From assembly GCF_900108915.1 (NCBI RefSeq), contig NZ_FNYH01000001.1, positions 62,001-126,000 on the forward strand: 64,000 bases of DNA, read 5' to 3'. The notes beneath the pieces were generated by a model. That model searched no databases. It was not told the DNA's origin and saw only the letters and a program-made list of their open reading frames with translations. A program made the position numbers and the translations under genes. The stretch comes from Allopseudospirillum japonicum. GTDB lineage: Bacteria; Pseudomonadota; Gammaproteobacteria; Pseudomonadales; Halomonadaceae. Shown piece by piece: positions 1 through 9,562 of the stretch (the stretch's first letter is position 1; the number at the start of each line of letters is the position of its first letter).

Positions 1-1959
1 GATAAAAAACTTCATTCCCCTGAAGGGCATTGGCAACTTGTCTGGATTAAAAAATCCCCACATTTGGTTTCCTATTTACCTATCTATAGTAAAATTTTAA
101 ATCAAACAAGCCCACAAGTGATTGGCCATCTTGTTTTTTGGCAAGATATGAGCCAATACCTAAGTATTCAGCAAGGCTTGCAACGTCAATTTTGGTTATT
201 ATTAGGGATTGGTTATCTTGTGAGTCTTGCGTTAATGGGATGTGGTTTATATTGGTTGGATTCCCATCTTAAAAAACGTATTCATCAACAGGCCCAAGAG
301 CTCAGTGAAGCCAGCCGTTTTGCTGAACGTCTGATTGAACAAAGCCCAGATGCGATTATCGTCACAGATGCACAAGGTATGATTGAACGCGTGAACTTGC
401 GTTTTACTGAAATTACTGGACATTTAGGGCGCCACGTGATTGGTGTTCCGATTACGCGGATTTTAGGCGGTGACATTGCAGGACAAACACAAAAACTTGC
501 TCAAGCATTATTACAAGGTTTACGTTGGCATAGTGAAATGACCTTGCACCACAAAGAAGGACACACCTATCACGCAGCAATGAGCTTTGCCCCTATCAAT
601 GATCGCCACGGACGCTTACAGCATTTTTTATGCTCCTTGCGTGATATCAGTGAATCTCATCAATTACGAGAAGCCCTTATTCTGGCCAAGCGCCAACAAG
701 ATCAACTGCTAGCCAACTCACCTGCCGTCTTGTACCAGCTGCCACTGAAAGATAGTCAGGCCACAGCTTATATTAGTGTCAATGTCAAACGCTTAACAGG
801 GCATAATGCAGAACAGGTACTAAGTGATATTCCAAAGTGGTGGTATGAGCATTTACATCCAGAAGAACAGCCCCAACTTTGGCAGCAAAGCCATTGGCGT
901 CATTGGTCTAATGATCAACATACTCGTTTATATCGCCTGCGCCATGCAGATGGTCATTATCTCTGGATTTCTGATCAGATTATTCTCATCAGAAATTCAC
1001 AAGGACACCCAGAAAAACTTGTTGGTGCTTTACTGGATGTAAGCCAAGAAATTGAATTAAGATCCCGCCTAGAATCTATCAGTCGCCAAAATACTTTATT
1101 ACTTGAAGCTGCTGGCGAAGGGATCTACGGTGTGGATGCGCAAGGGATGACAACTTTTATTAATGCTGCGGCTTTGCGTTTGCTTGGCTATCAACGTGAA
1201 CAAGTATTGGGGAAAGACGCACACCAACTCTTTCACGCGAATACTACAGAAGAGGAATGCCCAACGCGTATTGCTATGCGTCAACGAACCACCTTACATA
1301 ATCAAATCACCCAATTTCGTCATGCACAAGGCGAGCTTTTGCCAGTAGAACTCACTACCTCCCCCTTAATTGATAAGGATAAAGTACAAGGTGCAGTCAC
1401 TGTATTTAGTGATATTAGTGAGCGCCTGCGCATTCAAAGCCAGTTAGAACATCTTGCACTCACAGATGGGCTAACAGAATTAGCAAACCGCCGGCACTTT
1501 ATGCAATTAGGCCAACAGGAACTAGCGCGCGTACGCCGCTATCAACATCCCGCTTGCCTGATTATGCTCGATATTGATCATTTTAAACGGATTAATGACA
1601 CCTTTGGCCATGCCTGTGGCGATATTGCATTGAAGCAGTTAGCAGACGCGTTTAGGTATAATTTACGCGATACGGATATTGCCGCACGCCTAGGCGGCGA
1701 GGAATTCAGCTTGCTTTTGCCTGATACCCAACTTGAAGATGCACAGCAACTTGCGCAAAGGTTGCGACTTTATGTTGAGGAAATGCAAGTCGCTTGCTGC
1801 CCAGAAAATCAAGATAAACAAAGCTTTAGTTTTACTATTAGTCTGGGTGTCACCCAACTAATGCCTGAAGATCCACGGATAGATACAAGTTTATCACGCG
1901 CAGACAAAGCCTTGTATACGGCCAAAAACCAAGGGCGTAACCGTGTGATTTGCCTGTAA
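1..1959 (+). CDS. Membrane PAS-GGDEF diguanylate cyclase (5' end outside window)
   Basis: The reading frame is open from the first base, so the gene starts upstream; 652 residues are visible. A membrane segment (about nt 190-258) is followed by three PAS-like domains (about nt 310-650, 690-1060 and 1090-1430) and a C-terminal GGDEF domain. The active-site motif is intact (RLGGEEF, nt 1687-1707). An RDTD sequence exactly five residues before it matches the inhibitory c-di-GMP site (RxxD). The protein should make c-di-GMP from GTP in response to signals sensed by the PAS domains and by an extracytoplasmic part lying mostly upstream. A TTG at 64 could be read as a start but lies inside the coding frame. 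It converges with the chemoreceptor gene, leaving 18 bases between the stops. Confidence 0.9.
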   Translation, partial: DKKLHSPEGHWQLVWIKKSPHLVSYLPIYSKILNQTSPQVIGHLVFWQDMSQYLSIQQGLQRQFWLLLGIGYLVSLALMGCGLYWLDSHLKKRIHQQAQELSEASRFAERLIEQSPDAIIVTDAQGMIERVNLRFTEITGHLGRHVIGVPITRILGGDIAGQTQKLAQALLQGLRWHSEMTLHHKEGHTYHAAMSFAPINDRHGRLQHFLCSLRDISESHQLREALILAKRQQDQLLANSPAVLYQLPLKDSQATAYISVNVKRLTGHNAEQVLSDIPKWWYEHLHPEEQPQLWQQSHWRHWSNDQHTRLYRLRHADGHYLWISDQIILIRNSQGHPEKLVGALLDVSQEIELRSRLESISRQNTLLLEAAGEGIYGVDAQGMTTFINAAALRLLGYQREQVLGKDAHQLFHANTTEEECPTRIAMRQRTTLHNQITQFRHAQGELLPVELTTSPLIDKDKVQGAVTVFSDISERLRIQSQLEHLALTDGLTELANRRHFMQLGQQELARVRRYQHPACLIMLDIDHFKRINDTFGHACGDIALKQLADAFRYNLRDTDIAARLGGEEFSLLLPDTQLEDAQQLAQRLRLYVEEMQVACCPENQDKQSFSFTISLGVTQLMPEDPRIDTSLSRADKALYTAKNQGRNRVICL

Positions 1960-1977
1960 GCAATCACATAAGGCCAC

Positions 1978-3420
1978 TTAAAATGCAGCCCGCGTAATAA
2001 GATTTTGGCTACGCATTTCGTAGTCATGCAACTGACGAACCCAGGTGTCTACTTGATAGCTGTTGTCTGAGTGTTCTTGCAAAAAAACGAGTATTTTCTG
2101 TTGTAAATCTTTATGCAGGCTTTGCACCTCATGTGCCCAAGCTTGCAGACCCAATTCTTCTTGCATAGCATCAACAATCACCGGGTTTAAGGTATCAGCC
2201 GCTAAAAATGTTTCAGCACGGTTATTCGCATGTTCGGGGTCAACAAGACACGCATAACAAGCTTGTTTAAAAATAATATGATCTATTTTCAATAGCGAAA
2301 CCATAGCTTCCATATAAACATGGCTGACTTCTTGAATTGTTTCTTGGGCAGCATGTGAAAAAGCTTGAAAACGCCCTTCAAAATCAGCCGTCGTTTGACT
2401 AATTCCTTCAACCAGCTCAGCACATGCTTGCGTGCGCTCTACCATTCCTTGCACTTGGGACACAAAAGCACTCAGAGTGCTATGCACAGAAGTCACAACC
2501 TCTTTCGTTTTATTTGATAAAGATTTCACTTCATCCGCTACCACAGCAAAACCACGCCCATGTTCCCCAGCGCGGGCAGCCTCTACAGAAGCATTTAGAG
2601 CCAATAAATTTGTCTGATCTGCAATATTAGTTACCATTTTCAAAGCATTGGTTACTTCTTCACTTTGCGCCTGCAATAAATGCGTAGACTCATTCATGCT
2701 TTGTACACTTGCTGTAACCTCACGTAATGCACGGCTAATATCAGTCACTGATGCTTGGCTATCTTGTGCTGCTTGGGCGTTATGTGCAGAAATCGAGCGC
2801 ACGCCTTGCATACGTTCACCTACGGCGACTAAGGCTTGTTGGTTCTGCTGTAAATCTTGTTGCAATTTTTGTCCATTTAAATCATGAATTGCTGCGGCCA
2901 GCTGATTTTGCTCTACAAAACGATGGTTTTCCGCAATCGCTTGCAGTCCTTTGTTAATATCTTCTAAAGAGCGTTGAAAGACATCTGGCAATCCTGCACC
3001 TTTCGCACCACGTCCATACTGATGATTATCAACTTGCTTAAAGCAGGCATTGACTTCTTTAAAATAAGTTTCAATACAATCAAAAAAATCATTTAATTCC
3101 CATGCTACCATACCAACTTCACCCATTTTAGGAGTCCGTGTCACTCTATGGTGTAATTCACCGTGGTTGGCGCGTCTTAATGCATCTTGCATTAAATTTA
3201 ATACTTTTAAAGGTCGCTTAGAATCTCTTAATGCAAACACAGAAAAGATAATAGAGAGTAGAGGAAATATTATTAGCTCAATTACAAAGCTTTGCTGCCA
3301 CCACCAAACAAAGGAGACGGTTGAAAGCATTAGGATATTAAATACAAGGGCGGCAAGTTTTAATCGTGTATTAAGAAAAGGAGCATGGCGGCTAACTTTA
3401 TTATTGTATTCTGTTTCCAT
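1978..3420 (-). CDS. Membrane methyl-accepting chemotaxis protein with degenerate CZB tail
   Basis: The protein has 480 residues: two close membrane segments near residues 20-65 with almost no periplasmic loop, a HAMP-like linker, a cytoplasmic MCP signalling domain with the conserved hairpin tip ([20 protein letters not shown]), and a C-terminal region resembling CZB. No ligand-binding domain is present. It aligns along its whole length with residues of about 200-682 of the receptor at 6628-8676, while the PAS part is a separate upstream gene (3531-4058). In the CZB-like tail the first histidine (H381, DHIIF) remains, but the cysteine motif (CxLGxW) and the HxxxH pair are missing, so zinc binding is probably lost. 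The ATG has a good GGAG site. It should signal to CheA/CheW, perhaps paired with the PAS protein. Confidence 0.88.
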   Translation of the reverse strand: METEYNNKVSRHAPFLNTRLKLAALVFNILMLSTVSFVWWWQQSFVIELIIFPLLSIIFSVFALRDSKRPLKVLNLMQDALRRANHGELHHRVTRTPKMGEVGMVAWELNDFFDCIETYFKEVNACFKQVDNHQYGRGAKGAGLPDVFQRSLEDINKGLQAIAENHRFVEQNQLAAAIHDLNGQKLQQDLQQNQQALVAVGERMQGVRSISAHNAQAAQDSQASVTDISRALREVTASVQSMNESTHLLQAQSEEVTNALKMVTNIADQTNLLALNASVEAARAGEHGRGFAVVADEVKSLSNKTKEVVTSVHSTLSAFVSQVQGMVERTQACAELVEGISQTTADFEGRFQAFSHAAQETIQEVSHVYMEAMVSLLKIDHIIFKQACYACLVDPEHANNRAETFLAADTLNPVIVDAMQEELGLQAWAHEVQSLHKDLQQKILVFLQEHSDNSYQVDTWVRQLHDYEMRSQNLITRAAF

Positions 3421-3462
3421 TGTTAGGAAAACTCCTCATAGTCAAGCATCTCCTAAGATGCC

Positions 3463-3496
3463 AAAAAGCTCTCTAGAGTTTTTCTCTCTAAAGAGC
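3463..3496 (-). terminator. Rho-independent terminator between PAS gene and chemoreceptor gene
   Basis: On the minus strand an 11-bp stem with one mismatch (arms 3486-3496 and 3468-3478, loop 3479-3485) is followed at once by five T (3467-3463). It lies after the stop of the PAS gene and 42 bases before the chemoreceptor start. A second perfect 6-bp hairpin (GCATCT/AGATGC with loop TAGG) sits between it and the chemoreceptor ribosome binding site. It should reduce read-through into the receptor gene. Confidence 0.7.
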
Positions 3497-3530
3497 CATT
3501 GATCCCTAGACTAAACACCTAATTCTAGTC

Positions 3531-4058
3531 TTAGATTAAACTTAATACAAAACTTTGATAATCTTTACGTTCTGCATGAACTTGCTCAAGCAAATAATCT
3601 AAAGAAGCCTGAATTCCCGGATGCCCAGATTGGCGACTTTCGATCTCTAGCATTTTCTTATACAAGGGCTTCATACGCTCCACCGCACGCGGATGTGGAC
3701 GGCGACGCACGGAGTAATACCCCTTCACCTTACCTTGGCTATCATAATCTGGGGTAATATTTGCAAGTACCCAATAATAATCACCATTAGAAACATAGTT
3801 TTTTACAATCCCAAAAAACTCTTGTTCCGATTGAATACTTTTCCATAAGAGGCGAAATACCGCTTTGGGCATATCTGGATGGCGGATAATATTATGGGGC
3901 TGGCCAATAAGTTGGCTCTCATAATAGCCTGCAATACGCATAAAGGCACGATTTGCGTAAGTGATTTTCCCTTTCAAGTCTGTTTTAGTAATGATGAGCT
4001 CATCATCTTTTAACAAGACCTCATTTTCCTGGCGATGCAAACGTACGGCCATGTTCAT
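3531..4058 (-). CDS. Stand-alone Aer-type PAS sensor protein
   Basis: A soluble 175-residue protein with a single PAS domain of the Aer type (about residues 18-125). It keeps the motifs seen in FAD-binding Aer: GYYESQLIGQPHN, RHPDMP and NGDYYWV. A helical tail (about 126-175) follows. There is no membrane segment or MCP domain. The protein aligns from end to end with residues 1-170 of the PAS-MCP receptor at 6628-8676, including the helical region after PAS (KPLYKKMLEIES versus [12 protein letters not shown]), and stops where that receptor would continue to its membrane segments. It precedes the PAS-less receptor on the same strand. The inferred role is a redox or energy sensor working in trans with that receptor. 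The start has a GGGAG site 9 bases upstream. Confidence 0.85.
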   Translation of the reverse strand: MNMAVRLHRQENEVLLKDDELIITKTDLKGKITYANRAFMRIAGYYESQLIGQPHNIIRHPDMPKAVFRLLWKSIQSEQEFFGIVKNYVSNGDYYWVLANITPDYDSQGKVKGYYSVRRRPHPRAVERMKPLYKKMLEIESRQSGHPGIQASLDYLLEQVHAERKDYQSFVLSLI

Positions 4059-4209
4059 ATTTATTTACTCCCTTAGAATCACACTGCTAACCTCATAAGC
4101 TTCACTGATGTTTATCTTTTAGTTCCCAAAACACCCTTGTTACTCGCCATATATAAAAATAATTATATATAGTAGGAAGATAGCAGCTTTTTTCTGCTAG
4201 TCCAAAAAC

Positions 4210-4283
4210 AATACTGGTTAAGACAGCAGCATCACCCTTGCCCAGTATTTTAAGGGTGATCCTATGTGTTGCGTATACTGCCT
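4210..4283 (-). ncRNA. Candidate structured 5' leader: H-type pseudoknot or alternative hairpins
   Basis: Read on the minus strand, a perfect 9-bp stem (ATCACCCTT at 4260-4252 with AAGGGTGAT at 4239-4231) interleaves with a perfect 8-bp stem (AATACTGG at 4249-4242 with CCAGTATT at 4217-4210). The connecting loops are 2, 2 and 13 nt, the geometry of an H-type pseudoknot. A second copy of the pairing sequence (CAGTAT, 4280-4275) near the predicted RNA start can compete for AATACTG. Five T at 4208-4204 follow the last arm, so the second stem alone could act as a terminator. I could not match it to a riboswitch class I know. Ligand and function are unknown. Confidence 0.5.
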
Positions 4284-4289
4284 TTCTCG

Positions 4290-4298
4290 AATATAGCA
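4290..4298 (-). promoter_or_regulatory. Extended -10 promoter of the PAS gene leader
   Basis: The minus strand reads TGCTATATT (TGn plus TATATT). Transcription would begin near 4284-4283, just before the structured leader. The -35 region is weak (TTGATC with only 15-bp spacing), which is usual for extended -10 promoters. Confidence 0.45.
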
Positions 4299-4462
4299 TG
4301 TTTTGAGCAAGATCAAGATTTCTTGCGAAAAATCTACAAAATAGATGATTAAATCCTATATAAAAATCATATTTTTACAAAAATTTCACAAAGAAGAACA
4401 AAAAACTGTCATTTTTTGATAGCTTCCACCTTCCATAAAGAAGCTCACTAATAAAATTAAAT

Positions 4463-5224
4463 CTAATTTAGAGGATCATCACGAATAATCCCTCGAAATT
4501 GAACACTTGGATTTTGCCCAGCAGCAAGCGCTTGTAATGTTTTGGAATGAAATTCACGCCGATATAAAACACCTATGACACCTAACGTTGTCAACATAAA
4601 TACTAAGGGGTGTAAAAACCAACCAAGTACAGCCAGTGCAAAATAATAAGCTCTTAGTCCATAATTAAATTGATTAGCGGCTAGATCAATCAGGTTCGCT
4701 GTGTGTTCTGCCAATGCACGCCTTTGCTCTATAGACACTTGCGAGTCATTCGGCATAGGAGCACTCCCTATCACAATCGCGCAAAAATTATATTGTCGCA
4801 TTGACCAAGTAAAAGTAAAAAAAGCATAAATAAAAATTCCAATTAAAAGTAGAATTTTTAATTCCCACTCAAGTTGGGTATCGGTTGCTACAAAAGGTAA
4901 CTCAGATACCATATTGATTGCCTTATCTGTTGAACCAAGTAAAGCAAACAAAGCCGCCACTATCAGCAAGGTGCTGGAGGCAAAGAAAGCGCCATTACGT
5001 TCCAAATGTGTAATAAAGGTCGCATCTGGAATACGCACTTCGCGTTCGAGTAAACGTCGCATCCAATCACGGCGATAATTATGCATAATTCGTGCCAAAC
5101 ATAACTTTTTAATTCGCAAACTACGTTGGCATAACGCATGATAGCCCATCCAACATCCAATAAACCAAGCTAAAGCAAGGCCATCGGCTATGGTAATATC
5201 CACATAAATACCAAATAGATACAT
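4463..5224 (-). CDS. DUF599-family integral membrane protein
   Basis: A 253-residue protein with about four hydrophobic segments (near residues 10-28, 78-98, 123-142 and 195-230). The N-terminal pattern ADGLALAWFIGCWMGYH and the overall layout fit the DUF599 family, whose biochemical role is not established. A charged cytoplasmic loop (LLEREVRIPDATFITHLER) separates the first two segments. The ATG is preceded by AGGA at good spacing. It is transcribed away from argG and no functional link to its neighbours is visible. The family call rests on recognition of the pattern, not on a search. Confidence 0.7.
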   Translation of the reverse strand: MYLFGIYVDITIADGLALAWFIGCWMGYHALCQRSLRIKKLCLARIMHNYRRDWMRRLLEREVRIPDATFITHLERNGAFFASSTLLIVAALFALLGSTDKAINMVSELPFVATDTQLEWELKILLLIGIFIYAFFTFTWSMRQYNFCAIVIGSAPMPNDSQVSIEQRRALAEHTANLIDLAANQFNYGLRAYYFALAVLGWFLHPLVFMLTTLGVIGVLYRREFHSKTLQALAAGQNPSVQFRGIIRDDPLN

Positions 5225-5361
5225 AGATTTTTATCCTAATTGCATGATTTTCAGGTCGAGAATATCCAGCCTACCTAGATATCCGTTATACTTGATCCAC
5301 CAGATGGGTGCGCCAACACCTAGACTGCCCGTAATCTATTCTTACCTAATGGGAGAACACA

Positions 5362-6579
5362 ATGTCCGATGTAAAAAAAGTCGTGCTGGCTTATTCTGGC
5401 GGCTTAGATACTTCTATTATTTTGCGTTGGTTAGAAGACCAATATCAATGTGAAGTGGTCACTTTCACTGCGGATTTAGGGCAAGGTGAAGAGTTAGAGC
5501 CTGCACGTGCTAAAGCCGAGCAGATGGGGGTGAAGGAAATCTATATCGAAGACCTGCGTGAAGATTTTGTGCGTGACTATGTGTTTCCTATGTTTCGTGC
5601 AAATACCTTGTATGAAGGTGAATATTTACTAGGGACTTCGATTGCACGTCCGCTGATTGCCAAACGTTTAGTCGAAATTGCTAACGAAACAGGCGCAGAT
5701 GCCATCGCTCACGGCGCGACAGGCAAAGGCAATGATCAAGTACGTTTTGAGTTAGGTGCTTATGCACTTAAACCGGGTATCAAAGTCATCGCACCTTGGC
5801 GTGAGTGGGATTTGCTCTCCCGTGAAAAACTGATGCAATATGCACAAACGCACAACATTCCGGTAGATTTTGCCAAAACAGGTAAGAAATCGCCTTATTC
5901 TATGGATGCCAACCTACTCCATATTTCCTATGAAGGCGGCATCCTAGAAGATCCATGGGCAGAACCAGAAGAATCCATGTGGCGTTGGAGTGTCAGTCCA
6001 GAAAACGCCCCAGACCAGCCAACGTATATTAACCTGACTTTCCAGCAAGGTGATATTGTCGCAATTGATGGCGAAGCACTTGCGCCACACCAAGTTTTAG
6101 CGCGCTTAAATCAACTAGGCGGCGATAACGGTATTGGACGCTTAGATATTGTTGAGAACCGTTATGTTGGTATGAAATCACGCGGCGCTTACGAAACACC
6201 GGGCGGTACCATCATTTTACGTGCCCACCGCGCGATTGAATCTATTACCTTAGATCGTGAGGTTGCCCACCTGAAAGACAGTCTCATGCCTAAATATGCT
6301 GAGTTAATTTATAACGGTTACTGGTGGAGCCCTGAACGCCAAATGATGCAAACCATGATCGACGAATCACAAAAAGTCGTTAATGGTGAAGTTCGCGTTA
6401 AGCTCTATAAAGGTAACGTGACTGTAGTAGGACGTCGTTCTGATGATTCTTTGTTCGATGAGGCCATTGCCACTTTTGAAGATGATGCTGGTGCTTATGA
6501 TCAGGCAGATGCAGCCGGCTTTATTAAACTCAATGCATTGCGCTTACGTATTGCCGCTAACAAAGGCCGCTCCGTGTAA
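5362..6579 (+). CDS. argG: Argininosuccinate synthase
   Basis: A 405-residue cytosolic enzyme that joins citrulline and aspartate using ATP to make argininosuccinate in arginine synthesis. The N-terminal ATP-pyrophosphatase loop is clear ([11 protein letters not shown]), followed by the family blocks [27 protein letters not shown] and [12 protein letters not shown]. The length is normal for the short bacterial form. The ATG has a strong GGGAGA site. A Rho-independent terminator follows immediately. I found no convincing ArgR box in the 137 bases upstream. No other arg genes are in the window. Confidence 0.97.
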   Translation: MSDVKKVVLAYSGGLDTSIILRWLEDQYQCEVVTFTADLGQGEELEPARAKAEQMGVKEIYIEDLREDFVRDYVFPMFRANTLYEGEYLLGTSIARPLIAKRLVEIANETGADAIAHGATGKGNDQVRFELGAYALKPGIKVIAPWREWDLLSREKLMQYAQTHNIPVDFAKTGKKSPYSMDANLLHISYEGGILEDPWAEPEESMWRWSVSPENAPDQPTYINLTFQQGDIVAIDGEALAPHQVLARLNQLGGDNGIGRLDIVENRYVGMKSRGAYETPGGTIILRAHRAIESITLDREVAHLKDSLMPKYAELIYNGYWWSPERQMMQTMIDESQKVVNGEVRVKLYKGNVTVVGRRSDDSLFDEAIATFEDDAGAYDQADAAGFIKLNALRLRIAANKGRSV

Positions 6580-6599
6580 TCACTTACAGTAGAAAACCC

Positions 6600-6625
6600 A
6601 TGCCTAGCAAATCGCTAGGCATTTT
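6600..6625 (+). terminator. argG terminator (possibly bidirectional)
   Basis: A perfect 9-bp stem (ATGCCTAGC at 6600-6608 with GCTAGGCAT at 6614-6622), a 5-nt loop and a TTTT run. On the minus strand it is followed by GGG and then TTTT, so it could also serve the convergent chemoreceptor gene that ends at 6628. Confidence 0.75.
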
Positions 6626-6627
6626 GG

Positions 6628-8676
6628 TTATTGATGATGTTTCTCCTGCACCAGAATATCTAAGTTGTGCATCACCTCATCACTGGCTGTTTCAGTCGCT
6701 TCCATCGCTGTAAGAATTGCTTGTTTTAATTCAGGATTATGCAGCCAGTCGCGTGCGGCAAGCATCAAGGCTTGATGTGCTTGCTCGTGTACATGCGCAT
6801 GGGGGGTAAGCAAATTACGGTAACTATGCAACTGGCGGAATTGCTGATAACCGATACCTTCTTCATACCAGCGCCCCAAACGGCATTGGTGATGATCAAC
6901 CGAAACGGCTTGCACTGCATCTTGATGCGTTTGCAAATCTTGCAAAGCTAAATAAGCCCGCTGTTTGTAAACAATATGATCCACTTTAGCCAAGGTGGCA
7001 AAACTCTTATCACAGGCAAAACCTAAACGTGCATGCGTATCTTTGGAAGTCTGTGCTAAATCAGAAAAAGTCGTTTTAAAACCACCTATTTTATTGCCTA
7101 CATAATCCGCTTCCGCACCCGCAGTTTGTGATGCTTGATTCATTTGCGCAGAACGCTCAATAAAGGTACTGATAATACTACTAATATTTTCTGCCGCTTC
7201 TTTAGAGCGACTTGCTAGCTGACGTACCTCATCGGCAACCACAGCAAAGCCTCGTCCATGCTCCCCCGCACGTGCGGCTTCAATCGAAGCATTTAGTGCT
7301 AATAAATTCGTTTGCTCAGTGATTTCAGTGATAATTTGCAAAGCATCGACGACTTTTTTTCCGTCTTGCTCTAACTCAGCTACGAGTGCTTGCATGCTCG
7401 TGATTACACCAGTAATTTTCTGCAAATGATGCGTCATTGCTTCGATTTGCACTTGGCTTTCCTGCGCATTACTCCGATTAGTTTGTGCTGTATCGAGTGC
7501 ATGGCGCACCCCTTCAATAACTTCCGTAAGATCTTTTTGTAAAGTGGCTAAATTAGGTACAAGATGGTTGACGTTAATTTGGCTTAACCCAGACATTAAT
7601 TCATTATGCGAACGCATATTTTGCACTTCCTCCATCGCCGATAGCCCTTGGTTAAAGCGCTCCAAAGCGAGACGAGGTAAACCCACTAAACCTTGTGTTA
7701 AAGCTTCTCGACGTGGATACCCCAATCCAGCATCGCCAAAAGCCCGTTCAGATTCCATAAAATATGCATGCATCTGGTCTAAAAAACCATTGAGTTCCCA
7801 AGCGACTTGGCCAACTTCCCCCAAACCTGTGACCTTGACAATTCTATGGTGCATCTCACCACGCTTATTCAACTTTAAGGTATGGTGAATTTTGTGAAGC
7901 ACATCCAACGCGCGGGAAATATTCCGGCGAATACTCCAGACTAAACCCGCAACAATGACAGGATAAAGCCACATCCACCCACTTTGCCCATAACCTAACT
8001 GGGCTAAGAGCACAAAAACACAGGCGCTCAGTAAATATAAACTTTGTACTAGGGTAATTTGTGAGCGTAAAAAGGGAACCGCCGCACTTCGAGCAGACGT
8101 CCGACGGGCATAAGTGGAAGCAACTTGTGCAGGTGTTTCTTGTACCAAGGGGGCATCTTGTTTATGTGCATTATAAAGGTGCAAAATCCACGGTAAGTAT
8201 TCCTCCTCACCGGATTCTGCAAAAGCTTGTGCTAAAACCGCTAACCCAGCCTCTTTATGTTGACTTTCCGCTTCTAAGATACGTTGATATAAAGGCTGCA
8301 CCTTCGCAAGCATGGCTTTTGAAGGTAAATGATGCACTGCATGAAAGCCTACAATTTGTCCTTGACGATTCACATCTGGATAGAAAGCTGAAAAAAGCCA
8401 GAGCCTTTGGCCTTGGGCATCCTGGTTACAGATCAGCGCGAAAAATTCTTCACCTTTTTGCAGATGCTGCCAAAGCAAATGCCAAATCGTACGCGGTGTC
8501 TGCCGATCACGCATCAGGCTATGGGGCTGCCCGATTAAATCCTGTTCGGAATACCCTGTCACCTGCATAAAACGACGATTCGCGTAAGTAATTTTTCCTT
8601 CACGATCGGTCATTGTGATCATGACAGATTCTTTTTTAGCCGTACCCTCGGCAGTAACAGACTGATTTGCCGGCAT
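6628..8676 (-). CDS. PAS-MCP-CZB chemoreceptor
   Basis: A 682-residue receptor: cytoplasmic PAS domain (about 17-120), two adjacent membrane segments (about 207-228 and 233-250) without a periplasmic domain, a HAMP-like region, the MCP signalling domain ([22 protein letters not shown]) and a C-terminal CZB domain. The CZB zinc ligands are all present: H567 (DHIVY), C598 (CRLGRWY) and the HAHVH cluster at 626-630. The PAS domain has lost the RHPDMP motif found in FAD-binding Aer proteins (here MRDRQTP), so it may not bind FAD. CZB domains are zinc sites linked to sensing of oxidants such as hypochlorous acid and of zinc. The start has an AAGGG site. A terminator lies upstream, so it has its own transcript. 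Confidence 0.92.
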   Translation of the reverse strand: MPANQSVTAEGTAKKESVMITMTDREGKITYANRRFMQVTGYSEQDLIGQPHSLMRDRQTPRTIWHLLWQHLQKGEEFFALICNQDAQGQRLWLFSAFYPDVNRQGQIVGFHAVHHLPSKAMLAKVQPLYQRILEAESQHKEAGLAVLAQAFAESGEEEYLPWILHLYNAHKQDAPLVQETPAQVASTYARRTSARSAAVPFLRSQITLVQSLYLLSACVFVLLAQLGYGQSGWMWLYPVIVAGLVWSIRRNISRALDVLHKIHHTLKLNKRGEMHHRIVKVTGLGEVGQVAWELNGFLDQMHAYFMESERAFGDAGLGYPRREALTQGLVGLPRLALERFNQGLSAMEEVQNMRSHNELMSGLSQINVNHLVPNLATLQKDLTEVIEGVRHALDTAQTNRSNAQESQVQIEAMTHHLQKITGVITSMQALVAELEQDGKKVVDALQIITEITEQTNLLALNASIEAARAGEHGRGFAVVADEVRQLASRSKEAAENISSIISTFIERSAQMNQASQTAGAEADYVGNKIGGFKTTFSDLAQTSKDTHARLGFACDKSFATLAKVDHIVYKQRAYLALQDLQTHQDAVQAVSVDHHQCRLGRWYEEGIGYQQFRQLHSYRNLLTPHAHVHEQAHQALMLAARDWLHNPELKQAILTAMEATETASDEVMHNLDILVQEKHHQ

Positions 8677-8834
8677 GGACTTACCCTTAATTAGCCAAAA
8701 CGCAACAATGGAAAAAGCGTGAACAGTCCAAAAACCCTAGCTTATTTTTCTTATCAGAGTTTTAGATACCTCATATTAGCAAGACTGCTGCATATTCTCA
8801 CCTTTACATGACGCTTCGACACAAATACCTACAT

Positions 8835-8862
8835 AAAAAAAGCCCAAGTCTAGTGCTTGGGC
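8835..8862 (-). terminator. Terminator of yhhQ
   Basis: A perfect 7-bp stem (GCCCAAG/CTTGGGC, arms 8842-8848 and 8856-8862, 7-nt loop) followed on the minus strand by seven T (8841-8835). It lies 25 bases after the yhhQ stop. Confidence 0.85.
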
Positions 8863-8887
8863 CTTGCATCTTGCTCACCAAAAGCAA

Positions 8888-9556
8888 TTAACTTTGTAAG
8901 CGCTTTTGCAACCAACTTAATAAAACACCATACAAGGGCACAAAAAAGAGCAAGCTAATGAGTAACTTAAATCCATAATCCCAAGCAGCGATTTCTGGCC
9001 AATGCGCTGCCATAAAGACGTCTGAGCTGGCATAAAAAGCCAAGCTAAAAAACACCAAGGTATCGACCAAATTACCAACTAAAGTGGACACACTAGGTGC
9101 AACCCACCATGTAGGATGCTGACGCAGCTTAGCGAATACGTAAATATCTAAAAGCTGACCCAAGGCATATGCCATAAAGCTTGCCAATGCAATGCGCACG
9201 ACAAAAATATTTAAACTGTGCAGTGCTTCTAAACCTTGGTATTGACCCTGTGCAAACAAGGTTGATAAAAGATACGAAAGTATCAATGCAGGCAACATCA
9301 CACGAAAAATCACTTGGCGCGCATGTTCACGGCCAAATAAACGCACACTCAAATCTGTTGCTAAAAAGATAAAGGGGAAGGAAAAAGCCCCCCAAGTAGT
9401 ATGCATACCGAAAATATTGATTGGTAATTGCACTAAATAATTACTTGCCGCAATGATACTAATATGAAATACGCTTAAAATAATTAAGGCTTTATTGTAC
9501 CAAGGCGCTTGTACATGCATTGGTGTATCGTTTGACACGTCAAGATAGGAAGACAT
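8888..9556 (-). CDS. yhhQ: Queuosine precursor (preQ0/preQ1) transporter, YhhQ/VUT family
   Basis: A 222-residue integral membrane protein with about six hydrophobic segments. The pattern of family members is visible: NYLVQLPINIFG, TWGAFSFPFIFLATDLSVR, and SFMAYALGQLLDIYVFAKLR. YhhQ-family proteins import 7-deazaguanine precursors of the tRNA nucleoside queuosine. The ATG at 9556 is chosen because AGGTG lies 5 bases upstream; a frame extension to 9619 would run through the riboswitch and is rejected. A preQ1-I riboswitch overlaps the ribosome binding site, which independently supports the substrate class. Confidence 0.93.
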   Translation of the reverse strand: MSSYLDVSNDTPMHVQAPWYNKALIILSVFHISIIAASNYLVQLPINIFGMHTTWGAFSFPFIFLATDLSVRLFGREHARQVIFRVMLPALILSYLLSTLFAQGQYQGLEALHSLNIFVVRIALASFMAYALGQLLDIYVFAKLRQHPTWWVAPSVSTLVGNLVDTLVFFSLAFYASSDVFMAAHWPEIAAWDYGFKLLISLLFFVPLYGVLLSWLQKRLQS

Positions 9557-9562
9557 AAGGCA

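Larger units (their letters stand above)
4059..4462. other. 404-bp intergenic region holding the structured leader of the PAS gene
   Basis: No convincing gene lies here. A 65-codon frame on the minus strand (4102-4299) has no ribosome binding site and runs through the structured leader. The right part (4300-4462) is very A/T rich and contains only short inverted repeats downstream of the DUF599 gene. The left part holds an extended -10 promoter, a candidate structured RNA and a further hairpin (4181-4186 with 4194-4199), then the leader of the PAS gene. Confidence 0.7.

Noticed and set aside
4102-4299. A 65-codon minus-strand frame upstream of the PAS gene
   Set aside because: No ribosome binding site, it starts at the promoter -10 region and runs through the structured leader; composition is not gene-like.
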